Of a DNA stretch of 64,000 nt, positions 51,890-60,946 are shown one piece after another. The notes below the pieces were generated by a model, which had not been told where the DNA came from, made no database searches, and saw nothing but the letters and a program-made list of their open reading frames with translations. Position 1 is the first letter of the stretch. Every line of letters begins with the position of its first letter. Source of the stretch: CAZCVI01 sp964502145 (GTDB taxonomy: Bacteria > Acidobacteriota > Aminicenantia > UBA2199); contig CAZCVI010000005.1 of assembly GCA_964502145.1 (NCBI GenBank), forward strand, positions 124,001 through 188,000, read 5' to 3'. A program made the translations under genes and the position numbers.

Positions 51890-52073
51890 CCTGGATTCAC
51901 CATCATTTTTTTAAAGCACCATGGATAATTGTGGCAAGCTGGACTTTCTGGACATACTGGACATACTGGACAAGCTGGACAAAATTCAAAGGTTTTGGGA
52001 AGTCCAGTTGGTCCAGTAAGTCCAGTATGTCCAGATAGTCCAGTATGTCCTCAAACTTGATGGTGGATCCAGG
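51890..52073. repeat. Palindromic 9-bp array (CTGGAC type), copy 4
   Basis: Five forward units ctggacNNN from 51939; six reverse units gtccagNNN from 52002 to about 52050. Inverted termini CCTGGATTCACC (51890) and GGTGGATCCAGG (52062-52073). Confidence 0.9.
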
Positions 52074-52105
52074 CCCGTGCTGGTGCTTTTAATTCTCTGG
52101 TAATA

Positions 52106-52116
52106 TGTGGTATAAT
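52106..52116 (+). promoter_or_regulatory. Extended -10 leaderless promoter of the aminotransferase gene
   Basis: tgtggTATAAT with the TG motif, then 6 nt (aaagcc) and ATG 52123. No clear -35 box and no Shine-Dalgarno. Confidence 0.6.
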
Positions 52117-52122
52117 AAAGCC

Positions 52123-53598
52123 ATGAAAAGCGAATCTTTGGAAAACTATTTTGAACCGTTTCGTAAAAACATCGTGGGCATTGATGCGTGTTATGAATCT
52201 CCTTACGGGGAAAAACGGATTGTCTATGCCGATTGGATAGCCAGCGGGCGCTTGTATGGCCCGATTGAAGATAAAATAAAAAACCAATTCGGCCCTTTTG
52301 TGGGCAATACCCATACCGAAACATCCGAAAACGGGACGCGTATGACCCAGGCTTACCACTATGCCCATCAATTAATCAAAAAACATGTCAATGCTGGACC
52401 CAATGATGTGATCATTGCCCAAGATTCCGGCATGACCCGCGTATTGAATAAATTACAGCGCATCCTTGGATTAAAAGTAGCCCGCTGTTTGATGGATTGC
52501 CATTGCCCCGGTAAACAAGACCGCCCCGTCGTGTTTATCAGCCATATGGAACATCACTCCAACCATACCTCCTGGTTTGAAACCATGGTTGATGTGGTGC
52601 TCTTACAACCCAACCCGGATTTATTGATCGATCTGGATAACTTACGCGAACAATTGGAGAAATACAAGGACCGCCGCTTTAAAATTGGTTCTTTTACCGC
52701 TTGTTCCAATGTCACTGGTATAATGACCCCGTACCATCAGATGGCCAGTATCATGCATGAGTATGGTGGACTCTGTTTTATTGACTTTGCCGCATCCGCT
52801 CCTTACGTTGATATTAATATGCATCCCGCCGATCCCATGGAGAAATTGGATGCTATCTTTTTTTCTCCCCACAAGTTTTTAGGAGGTCCCGGTTCCGCTG
52901 GTGTCGTTGTTTTTGATTCTCAACTATATGATCGGGAAGTTCCTGATTACCCCGGTGGTGGCACTGTGGAGTGGACCAATCCTTGGGGTGAATACAAGTA
53001 CATTGATGATATCGAGGTACGCGAAGATGGTGGCACCCCTGGATTCTTACAGACCTTCCGCGCCGCCCTGGCTATTCGCTTAAAAGAAAAAATGGGCACG
53101 GATCATATCAAGGCCCGCGAAATGGAACTGGTGAAAATTGCTTTCAAAGAACTGCGCCAGATTCCACAGATCAATATCCTGGCCGATAACGTCGAAGAGC
53201 GGCTGGGTTGTTTTTCTTTTTATTTTACCGATATCCATTATAATTTAATTGTGCGGTTATTGAGTGATCGTTTTGGCATACAGGTTCGCGGTGGTTGCGC
53301 TTGCGCCGGGACTTATGGCCATTACCTCCTCCATGTCAGCCACGAACAATCCAGGGCGATTACCCATCTTATTGATCTTGGCAATCTCTCGCAAAAACCG
53401 GGCTGGGTACGTTTGTCGCTCCATCCCACCATGACCCAGGATGAACTCTATTATATTATCAATGCCATTAAAGAAATCCAAGTCAATGCCTCGACATGGG
53501 GAAAAGACTATACTTATATCCCCAAGACCAATGAATATTATCATACCCTCAACCCTTCCAAAAACCAGAAACTACTGGAGTTATGGTTCCAATTGTAG
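52123..53598 (+). CDS. Class V aminotransferase (cysteine-desulfurase-like, PLP enzyme)
   Basis: 491 residues from ATG 52123; an ATG at 52105 would lie inside the predicted promoter. Motifs: HMEHHSNHTSW (PLP-stacking His), FTACSNVTGI, CFIDFAASAPYVDI (PLP Asp) and FFSPHKFLGGPGSAG with the Schiff-base Lys. A late cysteine-rich RGGCACAGTYG is in the loop where cysteine desulfurases place their catalytic Cys. The chain is about 90 residues longer than IscS/SufS (N-terminal and C-terminal extensions), and no iscU/sufE gene is nearby, so the reaction is uncertain. Confidence 0.85.
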   Translation: MKSESLENYFEPFRKNIVGIDACYESPYGEKRIVYADWIASGRLYGPIEDKIKNQFGPFVGNTHTETSENGTRMTQAYHYAHQLIKKHVNAGPNDVIIAQDSGMTRVLNKLQRILGLKVARCLMDCHCPGKQDRPVVFISHMEHHSNHTSWFETMVDVVLLQPNPDLLIDLDNLREQLEKYKDRRFKIGSFTACSNVTGIMTPYHQMASIMHEYGGLCFIDFAASAPYVDINMHPADPMEKLDAIFFSPHKFLGGPGSAGVVVFDSQLYDREVPDYPGGGTVEWTNPWGEYKYIDDIEVREDGGTPGFLQTFRAALAIRLKEKMGTDHIKAREMELVKIAFKELRQIPQINILADNVEERLGCFSFYFTDIHYNLIVRLLSDRFGIQVRGGCACAGTYGHYLLHVSHEQSRAITHLIDLGNLSQKPGWVRLSLHPTMTQDELYYIINAIKEIQVNASTWGKDYTYIPKTNEYYHTLNPSKNQKLLELWFQL

Positions 53599-53650
53599 TT
53601 GCATAAGGCATGATGAATAAGATATCAGAAGATTTTGCGTGACGTAGTTG

Positions 53651-53679
53651 TTGACAAGTGGAAGAAAAACAGATACTAT
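53651..53679 (+). promoter_or_regulatory. Promoter of the kinase pair
   Basis: TTGACA, 17-bp spacer, TACTAT; GTG 53733 follows with AAGGAG 9-10 nt upstream. Confidence 0.5.
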
Positions 53680-53732
53680 ACTATTTTAATGCTCTTGTAA
53701 TGTTTTGTAATGTGTGAGCAAGGAGAAGGTCA

Positions 53733-56168
53733 GTGGAATTTTTTCCTGAAATACCAGGCTACAGGATAGAGAAGAAGTTAGTAGAGGGCAGGATTTCCGA
53801 TATTTACCTGGGGGTTCATGAAGACTTGGACCGCCGCGTGGCTATCCAGGTCTTAAATCCTGAACTCTTCAGAGACAAGCGGTTTGCCGAAAGCTTTCAA
53901 AAAGAGAGTAAAAAAATAAGCAAATTCGTGCATCCCAATATTGCCAACATTCTTGAAGCCAGCCAATACAATGATTTGAGTTTTGTCGTGATGGAGTATT
54001 TAGCCCAGAGTCTCCGGGAGAAGATTGATCGTAAGTTTGGCATCATTCCCCCTGGTGGAGATATTGATTCTTTGTCCATGGCGGCAGACTCCGGGCTGGA
54101 TGATCGCCAGTTGCTCCAGTTATTGATCAAGGTCGGCGGGGCGTTTGATTATGCCCATAAATTGGGAGTCATCCACAAGGATATCCGACCCGATAACATT
54201 CGTTTCCGTGAAGATGGCGAACCCGTGGTCGTGGGTTTTTTTATCTCCAAGGTCATTGGTAACGCCGATATCTTGGAAAAGATGGGCATGATTGCCGGAA
54301 CTCCCCTTTATGTCAGCCCAGAACAAGCACTGCGCAAACCTCTGGACAGTGGTAGCGATATCTATAGTCTCGGTGTCGTTTTATATGAAATGTTAACTGG
54401 CACTCCGCCCTACAATGCCGATGAAGCTATTGCCATTGAAAACCAACATATCATGGAACCTGTCCCGGTTCTCCCCGCCGCTCTATCCCGTTTCCAATTA
54501 CTGCTCAGCCGCATGATGGCCAAAGATAAAAGTGACCGTATGCAGAGCGGCAATGAATTGGCACAATTTGTGGAGGAATTCAGTTTCAAACTCCCCGAAA
54601 AACGACGCCCTACCCCTATTCAAACAAAAACTCCTATCCAAACAAAAAAAACCCCCCTCGTCGAACCTATCGAAAACCTTCTCTCCTTCTCTGATAGCCT
54701 CTTGGAAGGCATTGACGATGAAGAAAAATTTAAAATCCCTGAAGAGACAACCGGCAATATCTCTCGAAAGAGAAGCGAAGAGATCATTGACAATGTAACC
54801 GACAATAGAACTGACGATAGAATTGATGAACGAATTGATGAACGAATTGATGATGGAATTGATGATGGAATTGATGAGAGAATTGATGGTCTAACTGGCG
54901 ATATAACCGAAAAATTAACCCGTAAAGAGAAAAAAGAAAAAAAAGCCAGAGAGAAACAAGAAAAGGAAAAAAAAGCCAGAGAAAAAAAGATTGAAGCGAA
55001 GAAAGAAACTATTCAAAAAGAAACTATTAAGAAAGAAGCTATTAAAAAAGAAACCATAAAAAAAGAAGATTTAAAAAAAGCAGCGCTCAAGAAAAATCAG
55101 GAAACCAAGAAGAAGTTCAATTTTAAGCTCAATATAAACTTCCAGCAGTTGTCCCGTACTTTGTTGAATCCCAGGATACTCATACCCGGAGCCGTGGTCA
55201 TCCTGTTGGCCGTGGTGTTATTGTGGGTCATGAGCCCCTCTTCCGACGACGCCGACACAAACGCAACCAGCAATAACGCGGAAACCACGCGTAGAAAAAA
55301 CCTCACCAAGGAGGAATTGGCCCAGGAAGAAATAAAATTCCAGTACCAGATGGATTTGGTGCAACGATTCTATAAAAATGGTGATCTTCAAAAGGCAATG
55401 GATAAATTAAAGGAAGCGGAGAAAATCAAACAAACCCCAGAATCCAAACAATTGATGGCCGAACTGGTACAGAAATTGTCTGGTAATAGGGAAGAGGACG
55501 CCTATAAAAATGCCATTGCTGCTGGTACTCTCCCGCCTCTTGAAGCCTATCTCAAAGAATTCCCCTCCGGGCGCTATGTCAATCAAGTCGAAGAACAACT
55601 GAACCGCTTGAAAGAACTGACCAGATTGAAGGAAGAGGAACAAACGCGACTTCTTTCCTCCAGTATAAAACTCCGTTCCCAATCCAAAGACTTAAAGCTG
55701 GATGATGTCAAAGAGTTTATTGTCAGGCGTGGATTCTTCGAACAATATTACAACCCCAAAGGGAAATTCAAAAATAAATTCCAAGTGCAAACCGAGAACA
55801 AAGAAAACGTCGTAATGGATTATGCCACTGGTTTGATGTGGCATCAATCCGGTTCCGACAATTATCTCAAACATGAAGAAGTACAACAATGGCTACAACA
55901 ACTAAACAAAACCAGTTATGCCGGATATTCCGATTGGCGCATACCCACATTGGAGGAAGCCGTTTCACTCTTGGCCAATAGCGAGGCGTCCGGTGGACTA
56001 TATTTGAACAAGGTGTTTGGTCGCGATCAAGCTTATATTTGGACCAGCGATACCTTTGAAGCCAAACAAGTTTGGGCCGTGGATTTTGGTAGCGGGGATG
56101 TCAACCACGTCGATGTGACCACTGAAAGCTTTCTCCGCCCCGTTCGTAATATCATTGCCAATCAATAA
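53733..56168 (+). CDS. Membrane-anchored pseudokinase with DUF1566 ectodomain
   Basis: 811 residues; GTG start. The kinase-like domain (9-270) has lost key residues: Gly-rich loop LVEGRISDIY, beta-3 Lys is Gln (VAIQ, residue 39), HRDIKPDN is HKDIRPDN (148-155), and DFG is GFF (168-170). APE survives as SPE. A linker of repeated DRIDERIDERID-like and KKETIKKEAIKK-like stretches leads to one TM helix (about 489-507), a helical part, then a C-terminal DUF1566/FGE-like domain (ATGLMWHQSG, YSDWRIPTLEEAV, FLRPVRN). The neighbour at 56254 is an intact kinase of the same build, so this is probably its regulatory partner. Confidence 0.85.
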   Translation: MEFFPEIPGYRIEKKLVEGRISDIYLGVHEDLDRRVAIQVLNPELFRDKRFAESFQKESKKISKFVHPNIANILEASQYNDLSFVVMEYLAQSLREKIDRKFGIIPPGGDIDSLSMAADSGLDDRQLLQLLIKVGGAFDYAHKLGVIHKDIRPDNIRFREDGEPVVVGFFISKVIGNADILEKMGMIAGTPLYVSPEQALRKPLDSGSDIYSLGVVLYEMLTGTPPYNADEAIAIENQHIMEPVPVLPAALSRFQLLLSRMMAKDKSDRMQSGNELAQFVEEFSFKLPEKRRPTPIQTKTPIQTKKTPLVEPIENLLSFSDSLLEGIDDEEKFKIPEETTGNISRKRSEEIIDNVTDNRTDDRIDERIDERIDDGIDDGIDERIDGLTGDITEKLTRKEKKEKKAREKQEKEKKAREKKIEAKKETIQKETIKKEAIKKETIKKEDLKKAALKKNQETKKKFNFKLNINFQQLSRTLLNPRILIPGAVVILLAVVLLWVMSPSSDDADTNATSNNAETTRRKNLTKEELAQEEIKFQYQMDLVQRFYKNGDLQKAMDKLKEAEKIKQTPESKQLMAELVQKLSGNREEDAYKNAIAAGTLPPLEAYLKEFPSGRYVNQVEEQLNRLKELTRLKEEEQTRLLSSSIKLRSQSKDLKLDDVKEFIVRRGFFEQYYNPKGKFKNKFQVQTENKENVVMDYATGLMWHQSGSDNYLKHEEVQQWLQQLNKTSYAGYSDWRIPTLEEAVSLLANSEASGGLYLNKVFGRDQAYIWTSDTFEAKQVWAVDFGSGDVNHVDVTTESFLRPVRNIIANQ

Positions 56169-56253
56169 CCCAAGAACAATCCATAACAGTAAATAACCAC
56201 AGAAACAGAATAGAAACAGAATAGAAATAAAATAGCAACATGGCAGAGACATA

Positions 56254-58470
56254 ATGATAGAGAATGAGTTATTCCCCGAGATACTGGGGTACAGGATAGA
56301 AAAGAAGTTGGGCCGCGGTGGCATGGCGGAAGTATACCTGGGTATTCAAGAAACCTTGGGACGCCGCGTGGCTGTAAAAATACTCAACCCGATCATGGTG
56401 AAGAACCGGCAGTTGTTACAACGTTTTATCAATGAAGCCCAAACTGCTTCTCGACTCGCTCACCCTAACATTGTCACTGTTCACGATGTTGGCCAAGTGA
56501 ATAATTACTGTTATATCGTGATGGAGTATTTGCAAGAGAGTCTGGTTGATCGCATTCGCTTCAGTCCTGAACTTAGACTCGATAAAAAAGAGGCGTTGCA
56601 TATTGTTCGCCAGATCGCTAAAGCGCTTGCTTATGCCCATAAAGAGGGCTTTATTCACCGCGATATCAAACCCGATAATATCCTCTTTCGCAAAGATAAT
56701 ACTGCCGTGTTAGGCGATTTTGGGATTGCCCGGGCCATGGATTCCGAATCCCAGTTAACCACAGCCGGTATGATTATCGGCACCCCCCATTACATGAGCC
56801 CAGAACAATGCCGCGGTGAAAAAATCGACGGCCAAAGCGATATCTACAGCCTGGGCGTTGTCTTCTATGAAATGCTCACCGGCAGAATTCCCTATAAAGC
56901 CGATAGCGCTGCCGGTGTTCTGGTTAAACATATTCAGGAACCTGTCCCCAGGCTTCCCGATGAATTGTGCCGCTACCAATCCTTGCTTGATCACATGATG
57001 GCCAAAGATAAATCCAAACGCATTCGTACTGCCGACGAACTACTTAAGTTACTCGATACCTATCTTCCCGACAGTCAATTGGATAGCATTGAGGCCAGCC
57101 GACCCGAACGGTATGTTTTCGGCGCCCCCTCCAGTACGCCCACCAAAGATAGCGGCAAAAATGTGACCTCAGACTTTCAACCCACCATTTTATCCCCCGT
57201 TTCAGGTATCCCCAAATTAAAAACAGTCCTGCTGTCCGTTTTGATTCTCCTGTTTTTGGGCGGTGGTGGCTACTTTGTTTTCCTGCATTGGTTCCTTCCC
57301 AAAAATGCCTCGTCCCAGGAGACTAATGGTTCCCAATCCATGACCACCCAGATTGACGTTAGCGAACGTTCCCCTGTTTTACCCGATATGACCAAGAACC
57401 TTCCCTCCCAACAGATTCCTACCAATGCCCGAAATAGCAGCGCTACCGGGAACTCTCTGGAGCAAAACTATGCCACTCTGTTGGCGATGGCACAGGATTA
57501 TTTTAAGGAAGGCAACATCCAAAAAGCCACGCAGAAATTGGACGAAGCTACCGCGCTTAAAACCACCCCGGAAACCCGTGCCCTGCAACAACAGATTGCC
57601 GAGTATAATAAATTTCAGCAGGATAACCAGTACCAGGACTATTTGTCCCGTGCCACTGCGGATTTAAAAAGAGGGGATACTGGCAGTGCTCGTTTGGATG
57701 TTGCCTTGGCCCAGAAGATTAAAAGAACCCCGGCACTGGAAAAGCTGAGCCAACGAATCGAACAAACCGAACGTGCGACCAAGGAAAAGACCCGGAAAAC
57801 CAAAATAGATGATGATGCCTATAATGTCGCCCGCTCCAGCAACTCGATTGCTTCTTTAGAGAAGTATTTAAAAACTTATCCCAACGGTCGTCATGCAGTG
57901 GAGGCCCAGACTAAACTGGACCAACGAAGAGGGGCCACGACTTTAGAAATTAAAATAAATGACGATGTGGCCTTTGAAACCGCTACCACAAGCAACACTG
58001 TGGCTGCTTACCAGAAGTATTTACATGATAATCCGATTGGCCAGCACGTGAAAGAGGCTACCACCCGTTTAGAAGCCTTGAAACTCAAGCTGGTGAAAGA
58101 GACTAAAGATAAACTGGTCGTCAAACGTATTCGGTTTTTCGAATCCGAAGCCAAATCGCCTTCCATGGAACAGCGCACCTACAACACCCGTTTTGCCAAG
58201 AGTGGGGTGCGTTATATTCATGTGGAGATTGATTATGAGAATAATCTATACCGTGTTGCTGACAGTTTAAATCCCTTGAGTATTGATTTTAGCGGCCCTT
58301 TTCAACAGCAGTTGAAGGGAACGATTGATGCTTCCAAAAGCGCCGCCACCGGGACGTATGGTCGGGGCATGGGATGGAGTGAGGCGGGCAAATGGCCGGT
58401 AGGTCGCTTTACCGTGACCGTGACTATCGACGGCCAAAAAGCCGGACAAGCCTCCTTCGAAATCTATTAA
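56254..58470 (+). CDS. Membrane-anchored Ser/Thr protein kinase (PknB-like)
   Basis: 738 residues. The kinase domain (12-275) has all hallmarks: GRGGMAEVYLG, VAVKILN (Lys42), HRDIKPDN (135-142), GDFGIAR (154-160) and MSPEQ. A single TM helix is at about 324-346. The outer part has helical repeats (NIQKATQKLDEATALKTTPE, paralleled in the neighbour by DLQKAMDKLKEAEKIKQTPE) and a C-terminal beta-domain (about 620-738) unlike PASTA. It follows the pseudokinase by 85 bp and was born of the same duplication. Likely phosphorylates cytosolic targets in response to an envelope signal. Confidence 0.88.
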   Translation: MIENELFPEILGYRIEKKLGRGGMAEVYLGIQETLGRRVAVKILNPIMVKNRQLLQRFINEAQTASRLAHPNIVTVHDVGQVNNYCYIVMEYLQESLVDRIRFSPELRLDKKEALHIVRQIAKALAYAHKEGFIHRDIKPDNILFRKDNTAVLGDFGIARAMDSESQLTTAGMIIGTPHYMSPEQCRGEKIDGQSDIYSLGVVFYEMLTGRIPYKADSAAGVLVKHIQEPVPRLPDELCRYQSLLDHMMAKDKSKRIRTADELLKLLDTYLPDSQLDSIEASRPERYVFGAPSSTPTKDSGKNVTSDFQPTILSPVSGIPKLKTVLLSVLILLFLGGGGYFVFLHWFLPKNASSQETNGSQSMTTQIDVSERSPVLPDMTKNLPSQQIPTNARNSSATGNSLEQNYATLLAMAQDYFKEGNIQKATQKLDEATALKTTPETRALQQQIAEYNKFQQDNQYQDYLSRATADLKRGDTGSARLDVALAQKIKRTPALEKLSQRIEQTERATKEKTRKTKIDDDAYNVARSSNSIASLEKYLKTYPNGRHAVEAQTKLDQRRGATTLEIKINDDVAFETATTSNTVAAYQKYLHDNPIGQHVKEATTRLEALKLKLVKETKDKLVVKRIRFFESEAKSPSMEQRTYNTRFAKSGVRYIHVEIDYENNLYRVADSLNPLSIDFSGPFQQQLKGTIDASKSAATGTYGRGMGWSEAGKWPVGRFTVTVTIDGQKAGQASFEIY

Positions 58471-58484
58471 AAAGATTTTTTTTT

Positions 58485-58538
58485 GTCCACTTTCTCCATA
58501 TTCTCTATATTGTCCATATCGTACATCTGGTATACTGG
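58485..58538. repeat. Degenerate one-armed 9-bp array
   Basis: gtccacttt, ctccatatt, ctctatatt, gtccatatc, gtacatctg, gtatactgg: six 9-bp units of the gtccNNNNN type without a facing arm. Upstream of the TatD gene; a tatact within it may serve as that gene's -10 box. Confidence 0.5.
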
Positions 58539-58560
58539 GCCACTTTAGAACGAGGTAATA

Positions 58561-59337
58561 ATGAATTATATCGATTTTCACTGTCATTTGGATTTTAAAG
58601 AATTTGATGCTACCCGTGCGCAAATAATAAAAGAGTGTTTTGCAAGCGGTTTTTCCAGAGTGGTAACCGTGGCCGACCCTTATGAGGATGGTTCTTTTGA
58701 ACGAACCGCAGAAACACTCGCTTGCCACCAAAATATCAGTTGCATGACCGCCGCCCATCCCCATCAAGCCGATGCCTATACTCCTGAAATTGAAAAACGA
58801 ATTTTCTCTTTTATTGAAACTTATCATGCCGTGGGTTTTGGTGAAGCTGGCCTGGATTTTCACTATAATTTATCCACCCCGGAGAATCAGCTCCTGGTTT
58901 TTAAGCGGCAGATTGCTATGGCTGCTGAATTAAAATTACCGTTGATCATTCATTCCCGCAATGCCGAGGCCGAGGTATTAAGTGCGTTGGCAGAGGCCCG
59001 TTTTGATCGCCCTGTCGTGTTTCATTGTTATACCGGTAATAAGGAGCATGCAGAGGAAATAATCAAGCGGGGTTTTTATATCTCTTTTTCCGGGATTATC
59101 ACCTTTAAGAAAGCCGATTTTTTGCGTGAGATTGCAACCATCGTGCCATTGGATCGCCTTTTCACTGAAACCGATTCCCCTTATCTGGCCCCCGAACCCT
59201 TTCGTGGTAAAACCAACACGCCTTTACGGGTCATGCTCGTAGCAGAAAAGGTAGCTGCCCTGCGTGGCATTCCCCTGGCAGAACTCAATCACGCCATCAA
59301 CGAAAACTATAAACAAGTCACCCAAAAAAAAGCCTAA
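58561..59337 (+). CDS. TatD-family metal-dependent hydrolase
   Basis: 258 residues. YIDFHCHLDF (3-12) gives the H-x-H metal site, GFGEAGLDFHYN (about 94) the bridging Glu, LPLIIHSRNAEAE the third His, VVFHCYTGN the fourth, and FTETDSPYLAP the catalytic Asp. These are the full TatD motifs of a two-metal DNase/hydrolase. GAGGT is before the ATG. A sequence from MTAAHPHQ deviates from the usual GIHPH, but the fold is intact. Cytosolic; implicated in DNA repair or tRNA quality control in other bacteria. Confidence 0.88.
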   Translation: MNYIDFHCHLDFKEFDATRAQIIKECFASGFSRVVTVADPYEDGSFERTAETLACHQNISCMTAAHPHQADAYTPEIEKRIFSFIETYHAVGFGEAGLDFHYNLSTPENQLLVFKRQIAMAAELKLPLIIHSRNAEAEVLSALAEARFDRPVVFHCYTGNKEHAEEIIKRGFYISFSGIITFKKADFLREIATIVPLDRLFTETDSPYLAPEPFRGKTNTPLRVMLVAEKVAALRGIPLAELNHAINENYKQVTQKKA

Positions 59338-59360
59338 AATTCAAAACAATATCAAAAGTT

Positions 59361-59413
59361 TTGCGGGGGTCCAGGGGGCAGTTTTTCAAAAGAGCCCCCT
59401 GGCCGCCGGAGGC
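59361..59413. repeat. Dispersed hairpin repeat (CCGCCGGAGGCA family), copy 4
   Basis: GGGGGTCCAGGGGGC, loop agtttttcaaaag, AGCCCCCTGG, CCGCCGGAGGCA. Lies between convergent genes, where it would act as a shared 3'-end structure. Confidence 0.85.
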
Positions 59414-59424
59414 ATTATTTATCT

Positions 59425-60609
59425 TTAATTTTGTGACCGATAGTATTCGCCCAGAATTTCCGCCACTTCCGGGCGGGCGAATTCTTCTGGGAGCGGAAGA
59501 TTGGCAGCCAGCATTTCGCGGACTTTAGTACCCGAGAGAATGACAAAGTCGTCTTTCGTGTGATTTTCCACTTGGTTCATCATGACTACTCGACCCAATT
59601 TTTTAGACCAAGCCGTATGATCCGCGTTAAATATCTGAATTTCCAAGGCGCCTTTCGGGACATCATTGAAGATTTTTTGCGCATCAAACGGTCCGTAGTA
59701 GTTCCCAACCCCGGCGTGGTCGCGGCCCACGATCAGGTGAGTGCAACCGCAGTTTTGACGGAATATCGCGTGCAGTACTGCTTCGCGTGGGCCCGCGTAG
59801 AGCATATCAAAACCATAACCCGTGATCAGCACCGTATGGGGTGGAAAATAGAGTTCTACCATCTTGCGGATCGAAGCATCACGTACCTCAGCCGGGATAT
59901 CCCCTTCTTTTAGTTTCCCCAGTAGCATATGGATGAGAATGCCGTCCGCTTGAACCGCTTCTTGTGCCATGCGGCACAGTTCTTCGTGGGCGCGGTGCAT
60001 AGGATTGCGGGTTTGGAAAGCGACCACTGTTTCCCAACCCAGATCAGCCATTTCCTCGCGGATTTCGTAGGCCGTGCGGAAGGTATCCGGGAAATCTACG
60101 CCGAAGTAAGAGAAGTTCAAGACTTGGATCGGGCCTGAAACCACGTAATTTCCCTGGGACATAAACGCCGCTACACCGGGATGGGCTGGATCAGTGGTAC
60201 GAAACACTTTTTCTGTGATCGTGTGGAGATGTTCAGGCGCGGCTTTTTCGATTGTTTTTACATCTTGGATTGCCAGTACCGGGTTTCCCGCCACATTTGG
60301 GTCGCGTAGTGCGATTCGTTTTGAGCCAGTAATGGCTGACACGTCGTGCAGTAGGTTAAGAATGGGCACAGGCCAAAATAGGCCGTTGGCAGTTTCCATG
60401 TGTTCTGCTACCGAGAGCGCGTCAGCCAGGTTCATGTAGCCTGATAGGGGAGTAAAGTATCCGCTTGCCAGCATGACCGCATTGGCTGCCGCAGCCGAGC
60501 TGATTATGATGGATGGCAACGAGGCCGCCTCTTTTAATAGTGCTTGACGTTCGTATTCATCCTGAATATACAACGGTTTTAGTAGTTCTGAACCATGCGG
60601 TTTGATCAT
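59425..60609 (-). CDS. sat: Sulfate adenylyltransferase (ATP sulfurylase)
   Basis: 394 residues, normal for the monomer type. Motifs: FQTRNPMHRAHE (about 196-207, the QTRNP/HxxH ATP-binding loop), IVGRDHAGVGNYYG (about 290-303), and a C-terminal ILSGTKVREML. The enzyme makes adenosine-5'-phosphosulfate from ATP and sulfate, for assimilation or, with Apr/Dsr, for respiration. No apr, dsr or cys genes are in this window, so its role is open. AGGAG lies before the ATG on the minus strand. Confidence 0.93.
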   Translation of the reverse strand: MIKPHGSELLKPLYIQDEYERQALLKEAASLPSIIISSAAAANAVMLASGYFTPLSGYMNLADALSVAEHMETANGLFWPVPILNLLHDVSAITGSKRIALRDPNVAGNPVLAIQDVKTIEKAAPEHLHTITEKVFRTTDPAHPGVAAFMSQGNYVVSGPIQVLNFSYFGVDFPDTFRTAYEIREEMADLGWETVVAFQTRNPMHRAHEELCRMAQEAVQADGILIHMLLGKLKEGDIPAEVRDASIRKMVELYFPPHTVLITGYGFDMLYAGPREAVLHAIFRQNCGCTHLIVGRDHAGVGNYYGPFDAQKIFNDVPKGALEIQIFNADHTAWSKKLGRVVMMNQVENHTKDDFVILSGTKVREMLAANLPLPEEFARPEVAEILGEYYRSQN

Positions 60610-60714
60610 TATATTTCTCCTAATTGTTGGTTATTGAGCAAATGGTTTTAGGCGTGGAGCATTTTTAAAACTAATTATATCACATAACATATTAATATCA
60701 ATACATCATCCATA

Positions 60715-60938
60715 CCTAAATCCACCGCCAAGTTTCAGGAAAAACTGGACGATCTGGACATACTGGGCATTCTGGACCAACTGGACTTCACAAAACCTGT
60801 AAATTTTGTCCAGCTTGTCCAGTAAGTCCAGAGCGTCCAGAAAGTCCAGTTTGCCACGGTTATCCGTGGGACTGATAAAAGTCTGATGGCGGATCCAGGA
60901 ATACCTGGATTCACTGTCAAATTTCATGAAAAACTGGA
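60715..60938. repeat. Palindromic 9-bp array (CTGGAC type), copy 5, with a truncated second copy
   Basis: Forward units at 60745, 60754, 60763, 60772 and 60781; reverse units at 60808, 60817, 60826, 60835 and 60844. Termini CCTAAATCCACC (60715) and GGCGGATCCAGG (60888-60899). At 60904-60938 a second left terminus, CCTGGATTCAC, and the first unit (aaaaactggac) restart and then break off. Confidence 0.9.
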
Positions 60939-60946
60939 CAGTTTGG

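Noticed and set aside
51808..52038. Frame giving 'WTFWTYWTSWTK' across the palindromic array (also at 60735-60920)
   Set aside because: The 9-bp units translate to a WT-x repeat in one frame. The same DNA occurs in the other orientation and between other genes, so it is repeat DNA, not a gene.
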